Shown: positions 8,315 to 15,948, counted from the first letter of the stretch. The stretch is DNA of 33,804 nucleotides from an uncultured beta proteobacterium (GCA_903876715.1 CAIRBF010000384.1:1-33804); one strand, 5' to 3'. Notes: generated from the letters alone by a model not told the origin. Numbers and translations: made by a program.

Positions 8315-8923
8315 ATGCGTCATGAACCCTTGCCCGACAGCCCAGCCGGCACCCGCGAGCGCCTGATCGGCGCGATGCTGGAGGCCCTGGGCACCCGCGG
8401 TTTCCACGGCGTGGGCATCAGCGAGTTGCTGAGCCGTGCGCAGGCGCCCAAAGGGGTGCTGTACCACCACTTCCCCGGCGGCAAGGCGGAGTTGGCCGTC
8501 GCGGCCATCGACACGGTGGTCGGTCACCTCACCCACAACCTGGAGGGCCTGTTCTCCCGGCATGGCGACCCCGTACAGGCCCTGACGCTCTGGATGCAGG
8601 ACGCGCAGACCACCCTCGTGGGCAGCGGCTGCCAGCGGGGCTGCCCGCTGGCCACCATCGCGCTCGAGTCCACGGCCGAGGACACGGCCATCCGTGAGGC
8701 GGTGGCCCGGGGCTTCGCCGCCATCCGGGGCACCTTGACCGGCGCCTTGGTTGCAAGCGGCATCGATGCGCCGCTCGCCGGCAGGCTGGCCAGCCTGATC
8801 GTCTCCGCGTACGAGGGCGGGCTCATCCAGGCCCGGGTGGCGGGCAGCGGAGGGCCCCTGCAGGACACCGCCACGACGCTGCTCGACACGCTGCGTGCCC
8901 TCATCCCGCAGGGTCGTCCATGA
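8315..8923 (+). CDS. TetR-family repressor of the LmrA/YxaF type
   Basis: A 202-residue regulator. The N-terminal helix-turn-helix (about 12-60) reads TRERLIGAMLEALGTRGFHGVGISELL followed in the family pattern by APKGVLYHHFPGGKAEL. The ligand domain contains the GCPLATIALE motif typical of the LmrA/YxaF C-terminal family. The ATG at 8315 sits about seven bases past the predicted -10 box and has no ribosome site, which suggests leaderless translation. An alternative upstream ATG at 8270 would lie before the promoter. It is followed 19 bases later by a hydrolase and then a membrane protein, which are likely its regulated genes. The inducer is unknown; relatives respond to small electrophilic or aromatic compounds. 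Confidence 0.88.
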   Translation: MRHEPLPDSPAGTRERLIGAMLEALGTRGFHGVGISELLSRAQAPKGVLYHHFPGGKAELAVAAIDTVVGHLTHNLEGLFSRHGDPVQALTLWMQDAQTTLVGSGCQRGCPLATIALESTAEDTAIREAVARGFAAIRGTLTGALVASGIDAPLAGRLASLIVSAYEGGLIQARVAGSGGPLQDTATTLLDTLRALIPQGRP

Positions 8924-8942
8924 GCCCCGAAGGAAGCCCCTA

Positions 8943-9830
8943 ATGTCGACAGATCAGCCATCGCCACGCCCCGTGCCGCTGACCACCGCGGACGGATACG
9001 GGCTCACAGCCCTGCACTACCCCGCCGTGGGCGCAGCCCAGGCCCGCCTGTTCGTCGCGGGCGCCACGGGCGTGGCGCAGCGCTTCTACGCGCCCTTCGC
9101 GAACTTCGCCGCGAGCCAGGGCATCGACGTCTGGACGCTCGACTATCGCGGGGTGGGCTTGTCGCGCCCGCCGGATCTGCGCGGCTTCCGGATGAACTAC
9201 ATCGACTGGGCCCGGCTCGATCTGCCGGCCCTGCTGGACCATGTCGAGGCGCAAGGCCAGGGCCCGATCTGGATGGTGGGGCATTCCTATGGCGGACACG
9301 CCCTCGGGCTCCTGCCCGGGAACGCCCGGGTGCAGCGCATGGCCACCTTCGCCACCGGTGCCGGCTGGCACGGCTGGATGCCGCCGCTGGAGCGCGCGCG
9401 GGTGATGCTGCTGTGGCACGTGATCGGCCCGGCGCTGGTTCACTCCACGGGCTGTCTGGCCTGGAGCAGGCTGGGAATGGGCGAAGACCTGCCACGCGAC
9501 GTCTTCTTCCAGTGGCGGCGCTGGTGCCAGTGGCCGCGCTACTTCTTCGAGGACCCGGAGCTGCCCGGTCTGGCCGAGGAGTTCGCCCGGGTTTGCACGC
9601 CCATCCGCGCGGTCAACGCCATCGACGACCGCTGGGCCACGCCGGCATCGCGCGATGCCTTCATGCAGGCCTATTGCAACGCGCCCTTGGAACGGGTGAC
9701 GCTCGACCCCCGCAGCCGCGGGATGGGACCGATCGGCCACATCGGCTACTTCAGGCCCCGGGCCGAGTCCTTGTGGCGGGAGACGCTGGCATGGTTGCGC
9801 GCGCCGCTGGCGGCGACCCCGATGCACTGA
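8943..9830 (+). CDS. Alpha/beta hydrolase (COG4757-like)
   Basis: A 295-residue soluble hydrolase without a signal peptide. Visible features are the nucleophile elbow GHSYGG with Ser115, the strand and turn LDYRGVGLSRPP, a likely catalytic Asp in NAIDDRWATP and a C-terminal His in GPIGHIGYFRP. The overall pattern matches predicted alpha/beta hydrolases of the COG4757 group, whose substrates are unknown. The ATG at 8943 has GAAGGAAG about nine bases upstream. It directly follows the TetR gene and precedes a small membrane protein, so is probably repressed by that TetR. Confidence 0.83.
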   Translation: MSTDQPSPRPVPLTTADGYGLTALHYPAVGAAQARLFVAGATGVAQRFYAPFANFAASQGIDVWTLDYRGVGLSRPPDLRGFRMNYIDWARLDLPALLDHVEAQGQGPIWMVGHSYGGHALGLLPGNARVQRMATFATGAGWHGWMPPLERARVMLLWHVIGPALVHSTGCLAWSRLGMGEDLPRDVFFQWRRWCQWPRYFFEDPELPGLAEEFARVCTPIRAVNAIDDRWATPASRDAFMQAYCNAPLERVTLDPRSRGMGPIGHIGYFRPRAESLWRETLAWLRAPLAATPMH

Positions 9831-9834
9831 CCTT

Positions 9835-9858
9835 CCCCACCCACCCACCAACCCACCC
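9835..9858 (-). other. C-rich tract; potential G-quadruplex on the minus strand
   Basis: Five runs of at least three C (9835-9838, 9840-9842, 9844-9846, 9852-9854, 9856-9858) are separated by one, one, five and one bases. The complementary strand could form a G-quadruplex, the plus strand an i-motif. It fills the gap between the hydrolase stop and the ribosome site of the next gene. Confidence 0.45.
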
Positions 9859-9871
9859 AGGAAGTGATTCG

Positions 9872-10303
9872 ATGGACAAGACGGCACTGCTTTTCTGGTC
9901 CCGCCTGATCCAGGGGGCCGCGGCCGTGGTGCTCGCCTTGAGCGCCGTGCTGATGCTCGCGCCCCCGCTGGGCGAGACGTTCTTCCACCTCGTGTACTTC
10001 CAGCAGCCCGCCAGCCCGGTGCCGGTGCCCGCCGAGATCCAGGGCTACCTGCGCTTTGCCAACGGCATCATCGGGGCCGTCATGGCCGGCTGGATGATGG
10101 CCGTCATCGTGCTGGCGCGCGGGCCGTTCCGGGCGGGCGAGCGCTTTGCGTGGAACGCGATCGCCTGGCCGCTGCTCGGGTGGTACGTCATCGACACCAC
10201 CTTCTCCATCGCGCACGGGGTCTGGGGCAACGTGCTGCTGAACACCGGGACCGCGCTGATGTTCGGGGTGCCGCTGCTGGCGTCACGGCGGCATTTGGGA
10301 TGA
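9872..10303 (+). CDS. Four-helix membrane protein of unknown function
   Basis: A 143-residue protein with four hydrophobic segments (about 10-32, 56-78, 92-112 and 118-136), so an inner-membrane protein. The ATG at 9872 has AGGAAG seven bases upstream; the longer open frame upstream overlaps the hydrolase gene and is not coding. It is the last gene of the TetR-hydrolase unit and ends 24 bases before the convergent toxin gene. No characterised family is recognised. Confidence 0.65.
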   Translation: MDKTALLFWSRLIQGAAAVVLALSAVLMLAPPLGETFFHLVYFQQPASPVPVPAEIQGYLRFANGIIGAVMAGWMMAVIVLARGPFRAGERFAWNAIAWPLLGWYVIDTTFSIAHGVWGNVLLNTGTALMFGVPLLASRRHLG

Positions 10304-10327
10304 ACCCTGGTGCTTCAGGCACTGCTG

Positions 10328-10732
10328 TCAGGACCTGAACGGATTCAGCAATGGAACATCGAAGGGTTCGAAGTCAGCCACGTTCCGCGTCACCACCGTG
10401 AGTCCGTGAACCTGGGCCGTCGCCGCGATCATGGCGTCCTCGTACACGGTATCCGACCGCCTGTGCATCAAGCGTGCCCAAGCGCGAAAGGTCCTCGCGT
10501 CCATCGGGAGCACGTTGTATGCGCTGGCCACCATCTCCAGCCAGGCCTCGATTTCCGATGCCTTGACCTCGTCCTGCTCACGCGTGATCTCGATGCCGGC
10601 CTGGATCTCGCCGATGGTCACCGCGGAGAGATGAAGCGTCGTGTCTTCGAGCCCTTCGAACCATGCCAGCACGGCGCCGTGAGGCTTGGGCCTGCGCAGT
10701 TCCGAGACAACGTGGGTATCCAGCAGGTACAT
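10328..10732 (-). CDS. vapC: VapC-family PIN-domain ribonuclease toxin (FitB-like)
   Basis: A 134-residue toxin that would cleave RNA when released from its antitoxin. PIN-domain acidic residues are all present: Asp5 in LLDTHVVSELR, Glu42 in AVTIGEIQAG, Asp99 in VYEDAMIAATA and Asp120 in TRNVADF. Length and the start MYLLDTHVVSELR match FitB/VapC proteins. An in-frame GTG at 10741 overlaps the antitoxin stop codon by four bases, so translation is probably coupled and the product may start there instead of at ATG 10732. It pairs with the Phd-type antitoxin immediately upstream. Confidence 0.9.
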   Translation of the reverse strand: MYLLDTHVVSELRRPKPHGAVLAWFEGLEDTTLHLSAVTIGEIQAGIEITREQDEVKASEIEAWLEMVASAYNVLPMDARTFRAWARLMHRRSDTVYEDAMIAATAQVHGLTVVTRNVADFEPFDVPLLNPFRS

Positions 10733-10737
10733 CGCAT

Positions 10738-10995
10738 TCACCTGGCTGCTGCCGGCATCCGCCTGCGAGCGGCCCCGCGAGCGGGAATGACAAACTCCGC
10801 GCGTGCCGCGTCGGCAAGCAGAAGTTGCTTGAGCGTGGGCCGGGCGGCGGCCTGGAGTCGCCGCCATTCGTCCACCGGCACCAGTACAGCGGCCTCGGCC
10901 CCCCGTTTCGTCACCATCTGCGGGCCTTCGGCCAGGCAGGTGTCGAGGAACTCGCTGAAGCGCGCCTTCGCGTCCTGGACAGGCCATACCTGCAT
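10738..10995 (-). CDS. Phd/YefM-family antitoxin
   Basis: An 85-residue antitoxin. The N-terminal half (about 1-50) has the Phd/YefM pattern MQVWPVQDAKARFSEFLD, then VTKRGAEAAVLVPVDEWRRL, which forms the DNA-binding dimer. The variable C-terminal part would wrap the toxin. The ATG at 10995 follows an ideal Shine-Dalgarno sequence (GGAGGTGAT). Antitoxin-first order, GTGA overlap with the toxin and a promoter with repeated operator-like sites upstream make a standard autoregulated type II module. Confidence 0.9.
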   Translation of the reverse strand: MQVWPVQDAKARFSEFLDTCLAEGPQMVTKRGAEAAVLVPVDEWRRLQAAARPTLKQLLLADAARAEFVIPARGAARRRMPAAAR

Positions 10996-11010
10996 GGATC
11001 ACCTCCAAAC

Positions 11011-11057
11011 TGACTAGTAGGATGACTAGTTTAGAGTCGCTGGCTGCCGAATGTCGA
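11011..11057 (-). promoter_or_regulatory. Promoter and operator of the toxin-antitoxin pair
   Basis: On the minus strand TCGACA (11052-11057) and TAAACT (11028-11033) form a -35/-10 pair with an 18-base spacer. Downstream and overlapping the -10 are two copies of TGACTAGT (plus-strand reading, 11011-11018 and 11023-11030), each containing the palindrome ACTAGT and spaced 12 bases. This geometry suits binding of two antitoxin dimers and autoregulation. Confidence 0.6.
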
Positions 11058-11204
11058 CACCGAGGACATCGACGCCTCCTGGCGCACGGCCATAGTCTTG
11101 CGATCGCCCAGCCGGCCTGAACCCAGGCGTCGAAAGCGTCGGTTTCGAAGGCCCTTGTCCGGCGCAGCCCAGGGTGCGATCGTGATCGACTGAGAGCCAC
11201 CGCC

Positions 11205-11941
11205 ATGACCGCCAGCCCCGATTCGTTCGCTGCCCCTGCGTCGGCCTCGTCGCCTGTGGCACCGCCTGTCCCGGACCCGCGGACCTGGGGCCAGCGGCTG
11301 TTCATCCAGCGACGCCACATCCAGGAGGCCTTCATCGGCCCCGACCCCGATGCGCCGTCGGCACGGCCACTTCAACCCGGGCAGGCGCGCCTGGCGATCG
11401 ACAGCTTCTCGCTCACCGCCAACAACGTCACCTACGCCGCCTTCGGTGAGGCGATGCAGTACTGGCAGTTCTTTCCCTCGGGGCAGGAGGGCCTGGGCTG
11501 CCTGCCCGTGTGGGGCTTTGCCACGGTCTGCGAGTCCGGGGTGGAGGGTGTGCAGGTGGGCCGGCGCGTGTGGGGCTACTGGCCTGCGGGCACCCATCTC
11601 GTGGTGCAGCCGGTGCGGGTCGGGCCTGCGGGCTTCGTCGACGGGGCGGCCCACCGGCAAGGCCTGGCAGCGGTCTACAACCAGATCCTCTTCTGCGATG
11701 CGGACCCGGGCTGGACGCGCGACGGCGAAGGCCTGGGGTGCCGCTGAACGGCAGCGGCGCATGGGGCTGGCCTGGTCGGGCTGCATCGCGCGGGTGCAGG
11801 CGCAGCAGTGGATGCGGATCGTCCGGCACCGGGGGGGCGGCCCAGGCCCTGCAGGCCTATCTCGACAGGGTCGCCGGCCATGCGGACGCGCAGGAAGGGT
11901 GGATGCTGGACATGCACGCAGGCCCGGAAGCAGGGCGGTAG
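11205..11941 (+). pseudogene. DUF2855-family gene, internally deleted and frameshifted
   Basis: The first 175 or so codons match the N-terminal part of DUF2855 proteins (IDSFSLTANNVTYAAFG, YWQFFP, WGYWPAGTHLVVQP, HRQGLAAVYNQ). At about 11735 the frame ends in a stop. The C-terminal part of the same family then continues in another frame (RRMGLAWSGCIARVQAQQW, about 11752-11830). After a run of seven G at 11831-11837 it shifts again (ALQAYLDRVAGHADAQEGWML, to the TAG at 11941). About 110 residues of the middle appear to be missing relative to the usual length of roughly 350. The protein's role is unknown even when intact. A sequencing slip could explain the G-run shift but not the missing centre. 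Confidence 0.72.
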
Positions 11942-11984
11942 CGATCGCGGGCTGCCAAGCCCGGTCGCGCTCGGTGGCTGAGCC

Positions 11985-12056
11985 TTACGCCAGCGTCCGC
12001 CAGAAGACGAGCCCGCCCGTCAGCCCGGTGGCGCCGAAGACGGCGATCCGCGACAT
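11985..12056 (-). pseudogene. Truncated start of an NAD(P)-binding (Rossmann) protein
   Basis: A 23-codon frame whose sequence, MSRIAVFGATGLTGG, is the classic first strand and glycine loop of an NAD(P)-binding protein of the saccharopine-dehydrogenase-like/NmrA kind. It stops at a TAA after FWRTLA. The ATG is six bases past the SDR stop, so it was the next gene of that operon and has lost nearly all of its length. The break lies next to the end of the DUF2855 relic. Confidence 0.55.
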
Positions 12057-12061
12057 GGCCG

Positions 12062-12805
12062 TCACCACCGCTCGACCGAGGGCCGCAGGTCGAGCTCGAA
12101 GGTCCACGCATCCCGGGGCTGCCGGTGCAGCCACGCGTAGGCCTCGGCGATGTGATCGGGGTTCAGGATGCCGTCGGGCCCGGCTTCGGCCACGCGCTGG
12201 GCGAAGTGCTCGCGCGCGAAGGCGGTGTCGATCAGGCCGTCGATGACCACGTGCGCGACGTGCAGGCCACGCGGGCCGAGTTCGCGCGCCATGGACTGCG
12301 CCAGGGCCCGCAGCGCCGCCTTGCCGCCGGCGAAGGCCGCGAAGCCCGCACCGCCGCGCAGGCTGGCCGTGGCCCCGGTGAACAGCAGCGTGCCGCGCCC
12401 GCGCGGCAGCATCACGCGCGCCGCCTCGCGCCCCACCAGGAAGCCGGCCAGCGCGCATATCTCTCAGACCTTGAAGTACTTCTGCGCCGTGGTCTCGAGG
12501 ATGGGAAAGCGCACGTTGCCGCCCACGTTGAACACCACCACCTCGATCGGGCCGACCTCGGACTCGACCTGGTCGAAGAAGGCGCTGACCTGCTCCTCGC
12601 GCCGCGCGTCGAGCGCGTAGGCGCGCGCCTGCCCGCCCTGCGCGGCGATGCCGTCCACCAGCGGCTGCAGCGCGGCGGCGTTGCGCCGGGCCACGCACAC
12701 GGTGTGGCCCTCGCGCGCGAAGCGCCGGGCCACTGCGGAGCCGGTGGCGTCACCGGCGCCGATGACACAGCACACGCCGGGGCGGTTGAGGGCGTCGTCT
12801 TGCAT
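12062..12805 (-). pseudogene. SDR-family oxidoreductase interrupted by one in-frame TGA
   Basis: A 247-residue short-chain dehydrogenase reading frame, complete except for a TGA at 12464-12466. The N-terminal part has the cofactor loop VIGAGDATGSAVARRFA and ends at TAQKYFKV; the second part resumes in the same frame with CALAGFLVGREAARVML and runs to the expected C-terminus WTFELDLRPSVERW. In relatives the position of the stop is usually Trp, so one G-to-A change (TGG to TGA) explains it. The second part has no strong start of its own. The usual SDR Tyr-x-x-x-Lys is replaced by a FAGGKAAL segment, as in some atypical SDRs. It lies behind a GST gene and a TetR gene on the same strand. Confidence 0.78.
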
Positions 12806-12824
12806 GGCGGGGACCCTCAGGCTC

Positions 12825-13433
12825 TCAGGCGCGCGCGGTGGGCCGGGCCGAGACGGCCGCGAACCAGCGCGCGAGGTGGGGCATCTCGGCCGGCACGCGC
12901 AGGCCCACGGCCTTGCCCAGCACGAGGGCACACTGGGCCACGATGTCGGCCAGCGTGTAGTCGGCCCCGGCGATGTGGGGCCGGTCGGCCAGCTCGCGGT
13001 CGAGCCAGGCCATCGTCTGCAGCGCGCGGCGGCACGCCCAGGCCGCGACCTCGGGCACCTGCTCGATGCGGCCGCGGTAGAACTCGCTGGTGTGCGCGAA
13101 GGCGTCGACGATGGGACGCGACAGCTCGTGGTCCATGCGCAGCGTCCACATCTCGACGTGGGCCGACTCCCGCGGCGTGCGCCCCATCAGCGGCGGCTGC
13201 GGGTGCAGCGCATCCAGGTAGCGGCAGATCGCCAGCGACTCGGCAATCGCGCTGCCGTCGTCGAGCTCGAGCACCGGCAGCCTGCCCAGCGGGTTGAGCC
13301 GCAGGAACCCGGGCGTGGCATGGGCCCCGCCCGCGGCGTCGACCTCGCGCTTCTCGATCGACAGGCCCTTCTCGGCCAGGAAGATGCGCACGCGGCGCGG
13401 GTGCATCCCGGGGGTGAGGTCGTGGAGGATCAT
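12825..13433 (-). CDS. Glutathione S-transferase
   Basis: A 202-residue cytosolic GST. The thioredoxin-like domain (1 to about 78) has the LTPGMHPRRVRIFLAEKGL start, the cis-Pro loop GRLPVLELDDG and the glutathione-contacting ESLAICRYLD. The helical domain follows, with HIAGADYTLADI as the conserved N-capping motif. It would conjugate glutathione to electrophiles or act in ring-cleavage pathways. The ATG has AAGGAGA seven bases upstream. It sits between the TetR gene and the SDR pseudogene in one likely operon, consistent with a stress-inducible detoxification unit. Confidence 0.9.
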   Translation of the reverse strand: MILHDLTPGMHPRRVRIFLAEKGLSIEKREVDAAGGAHATPGFLRLNPLGRLPVLELDDGSAIAESLAICRYLDALHPQPPLMGRTPRESAHVEMWTLRMDHELSRPIVDAFAHTSEFYRGRIEQVPEVAAWACRRALQTMAWLDRELADRPHIAGADYTLADIVAQCALVLGKAVGLRVPAEMPHLARWFAAVSARPTARA

Positions 13434-13493
13434 CGCGGGTCTCCTTGGGGGGTGAGGGATCAGTCGGGACGGGTGAGGCGGGTCGGGAACCGT

Positions 13494-14159
13494 TCAGGCC
13501 GCCGCCAGCGGCGCGCGCAGCGACTGGATGACGCGCGAGGCCACCTCGCGCGCCAGTTCAGGCAGGGGCGCGAGCGCCGCCGGCACGCGGCCGCTGCGCA
13601 GCGCGGCTGCGCCGTGGATGGCGCTCCAGGCGAACAGGGCGTCGCGCTCGCCGGGAGGCTGCGCGGTCACGCCCGTCAAGTGCAGGCCCAGCAGCGCGGC
13701 GGGCAGGTGGTCGTAGCTGTTGCGGCGCCCCGGCGAGGCCGCGGCGGCACGGTAGCCGGCGGCCTGCGCCCCAAACATCAGGCGCCACAGCGCCGGCTCG
13801 TCGTCGGCGAACTGCAGATAGGCCTGCGCCAGGCGCAGCATGCGCGCCTGCGCCTCGGCCGCGTCCACCGGCGGCCGGGCGATGTCGAAGGCCTGCGCAA
13901 AGCGCGCGGCCAGCCGCTCGAAGCCCACGCGCGCCACTTCGCACAGCAGGTCCTCGCGGCTGCCAAAGTGCCGGTAGGCCGCGGCCGCCGTGACGCCGAC
14001 GCCGGCGGCCAGCTGGCGCAGCGACAGGCCCTCGATGTCGGGGGCGGCGAGCGCGGCGTCGAGCAGGGCCTGGCGCAGGTGGCCGTGATGGAAGGCGCGG
14101 CCAGGCGCGCCGGGCCTGCGCGCGGGGAGAGTCCTGGATGGCAGCGCCATGCCTTTCAT
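13494..14159 (-). CDS. TetR/AcrR-family regulator with WHG domain
   Basis: A 221-residue repressor. The helix-turn-helix lies at about residues 27-75 (GLSLRQLAAGVGVTAAAAYRHFGSREDLL in family pattern, here interrupted only by normal variation). The C-terminal domain contains the diagnostic WSAIHGAAAL (Trp-His-Gly) motif. The start may be ATG 14159 or ATG 14150; the second has a closer purine-rich site. A perfect inverted repeat 53 bases upstream is the probable operator. It should control the GST-SDR operon behind it and perhaps the hydrolase relic on the other strand. Confidence 0.88.
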   Translation of the reverse strand: MKGMALPSRTLPARRPGAPGRAFHHGHLRQALLDAALAAPDIEGLSLRQLAAGVGVTAAAAYRHFGSREDLLCEVARVGFERLAARFAQAFDIARPPVDAAEAQARMLRLAQAYLQFADDEPALWRLMFGAQAAGYRAAAASPGRRNSYDHLPAALLGLHLTGVTAQPPGERDALFAWSAIHGAAALRSGRVPAALAPLPELAREVASRVIQSLRAPLAAA

Positions 14160-14211
14160 GCGCCGATGTTATCCCTGTTTACTTCAACGGCACCAGGCCC
14201 CAAAGATGACT

Positions 14212-14226
14212 GTGAACGCCGTTCAC
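14212..14226. promoter_or_regulatory. Probable TetR operator (15-bp inverted repeat)
   Basis: GTGAACG-C-CGTTCAC is a perfect inverted repeat with a one-base centre. It sits between the WHG-type TetR gene and the divergent hydrolase remnant. Inverted repeats of this GTGAAC/GTTCAC kind are common targets of TetR regulators, so autoregulation is a fair inference. Confidence 0.65.
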
Positions 14227-14239
14227 TGGGGAGGTCGCG

Positions 14240-14548
14240 CCGTGCGCGCGGGACCCCCGGCCTGCCCGCAGCAGGACGACGGTCCGGCGCTCGCCGCGCG
14301 CGGTGCTGATCGAGCGCGAGGCCCTGGCCCCGCGCCTGGCCAACAGCGCCGCGCCTACGCTGTGGGTCGCCAGCCGGCACGACGCGGGATGGCCCTGGTA
14401 CACGGCCTGCCTGTGCAGCGCCGCCTCCCTGCCCCGCGGACGCTTCGAGGTGCTCGGCACCGAGCACATCTCGGTCGTGGACGCGCCGGCGCAGGACACG
14501 GAGCTGGTCGGCGGCTTGATGGCGAAGCTGGCGTCGGCCGCGAGGTGA
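14240..14548 (+). pseudogene. C-terminal remnant of an alpha/beta hydrolase
   Basis: From about 14291 the frame reads like the end of an alpha/beta hydrolase: a helix IEREALAPRLA, a strand with the likely catalytic Asp in PTLWVASRHDAGWP, and the C-terminal His in EVLGTEHISVVD. The lid, nucleophile elbow and N-terminal core are absent, and the sequence in front (from about 14240) has no recognisable counterpart. The remnant starts just behind the TetR operator, as if the first two thirds of a divergent target gene had been deleted. The only usable start in the homologous part is a GTG at 14303 (81 codons). Confidence 0.6.
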
Positions 14549-14689
14549 GCGCCATGGGTGCCGAGATCCTGGTGTTCCCCCGCTGCCCAAGCCCCCGGCT
14601 TCAAGCAGAGAGAGCGGCTTGAAATGCGGACACCTCGGGTGTGGTGCCTGGGCCAGGGCAGGAAGCGGCCGACGGCGCGCCGCCGCCCC

Positions 14690-15877
14690 TTAAGCCGGCA
14701 GGTAACGCTCCACCAGCCGCGTCCAGAAGGCCGCGCCGGTGGTCAGGATGGCGTCGTTGAAGTCGTACTTCGGGTGGTGCAGCATCGCGCCGTCCTCGCC
14801 ATTGCCCAGGCGGAAGAAGCAGCCGGGGCGGTGCTGCAGGTAGTAGGCAAAGTCCTCGCTGCCCGTCACCGGCGGGTAGGGGGCGATCACGCGGTCGGCG
14901 CCGACGAGTTCCTCGGCCACCTGGCGCGCGAAGTCGGTCTCGGCCTCGGTGTTCACGACCACCGGGTAGCCGCGCTCGTAGTCGATCTCGGCCTCGCCAC
15001 CGTAGCCGGCCGCGTGCGCGGTGACGAGGGCGCGGATGCGCTGCTCGAGCAGCTCGCGCACACCGGGGTCGAAGGAGCGGATCGACAGCGCCATCGTCGC
15101 GCTGTCGGGGATGACGTTGGCCGCCGTGCCGGCGTGCAGCGCGCCCACGGTGACGATGGCCGTCTGGCGCGGGTCGACGTTGCGCGAGACCACGCTCTGC
15201 AGCGCCACCACCAGGCTGCCGGCGATCAGCACCGGGTCCACCGCCTGGTGCGGGCGCGCCGCGTGCCCGCCGCGCCCGCGCACCGTGATGCGCGCCGTGT
15301 CCGAGGCCGACATGAAGGGCCCGTGGCCGAAGCCGAAGCGCCCTGCTACCAGGCCCGGCGTGTTGTGCAGGCCGAAGATCGCGTCGCAGGGGAAGCGCTC
15401 GAACAGGCCGTCGGCGATCATGCGCTGCGCCCCGCTGCCCGCGCCCGCCTCCTCGGCGGGCTGGAAGACCAGGTGCACGGTGCCGCGGAACTGGCGTGTG
15501 CGCGCGATCTGCTGCGCCGCCCCGAGCAGCATCGTCGTGTGCCCGTCGTGGCCGCAGGCGTGCATCACGCCGTCATGCACGCTCTGCCAGGGCCGGCCCG
15601 AGGCCTCCTGGATGGGCAGCGCGTCCATGTCGGCGCGCAGCGCCACGCTGCGGCCCGAGCCGGGCACGCGCAGCGTGCCGACCACGCCATGCCCGCCCAC
15701 GCCGCGCGTGACCGCCCAGCCCCAGGCCTGCAGCCGGTCGGCCACCAGCCCCGCGGTGTCCACCTCCTCGAAGGACAGCTCAGGGTGGCGGTGCAGGTGG
15801 CGCCGGGTCGCGGCCAGGAAGCCGGCGTCGGCGTCCAGGTCGTCGATGCGGCACAGGCAGCGCATGCGGTCGTTCAT
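14690..15877 (-). CDS. M20 family amidohydrolase (hippurate hydrolase/IAA-amino-acid hydrolase-like)
   Basis: A 395-residue metal-dependent amidohydrolase that removes an acyl or aryl group from N-acyl amino acids. Motifs include the HRHPELSFEE start, RADMDALPI (83-85 region), the metal ligands Cys108 and His110 in HACGHDGH, the Glu pair at 142-143 in QPAEEAGAGS, His171 in GLHNTPG, and a C-terminal MLHHPKYDFND with the last metal ligand. The central dimerisation domain is complete. The ATG at 15877 has GGAGAG seven bases upstream. It lies 71 bases behind a Bug receptor gene, suggesting that an amide-linked or carboxylate compound is captured and then hydrolysed. The exact substrate is unknown. 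Confidence 0.93.
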   Translation of the reverse strand: MNDRMRCLCRIDDLDADAGFLAATRRHLHRHPELSFEEVDTAGLVADRLQAWGWAVTRGVGGHGVVGTLRVPGSGRSVALRADMDALPIQEASGRPWQSVHDGVMHACGHDGHTTMLLGAAQQIARTRQFRGTVHLVFQPAEEAGAGSGAQRMIADGLFERFPCDAIFGLHNTPGLVAGRFGFGHGPFMSASDTARITVRGRGGHAARPHQAVDPVLIAGSLVVALQSVVSRNVDPRQTAIVTVGALHAGTAANVIPDSATMALSIRSFDPGVRELLEQRIRALVTAHAAGYGGEAEIDYERGYPVVVNTEAETDFARQVAEELVGADRVIAPYPPVTGSEDFAYYLQHRPGCFFRLGNGEDGAMLHHPKYDFNDAILTTGAAFWTRLVERYLPA

Positions 15878-15948
15878 CGGGGCTCTCCAGGCAGCCTGGA
15901 CACTGTAGCAAGCGCGGGCGCGGCCGGACCGGAGGCCCGCCGACGGCC

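Noticed and set aside
11031-11204. Possible small gene between the toxin-antitoxin promoter and the DUF2855 relic
   Set aside because: Frames here are short or run into the antitoxin region on the wrong strand, and no start with ribosome site and plausible product is present.
12464-12466. TGA as a selenocysteine codon
   Set aside because: The position aligns with a Trp in relatives, not Cys, and no suitable hairpin was recognised after it; a nonsense change is simpler.
12125-13297. A 390-codon plus-strand frame
   Set aside because: Antisense to the SDR and GST sequences, which carry real family motifs; its own product has none.
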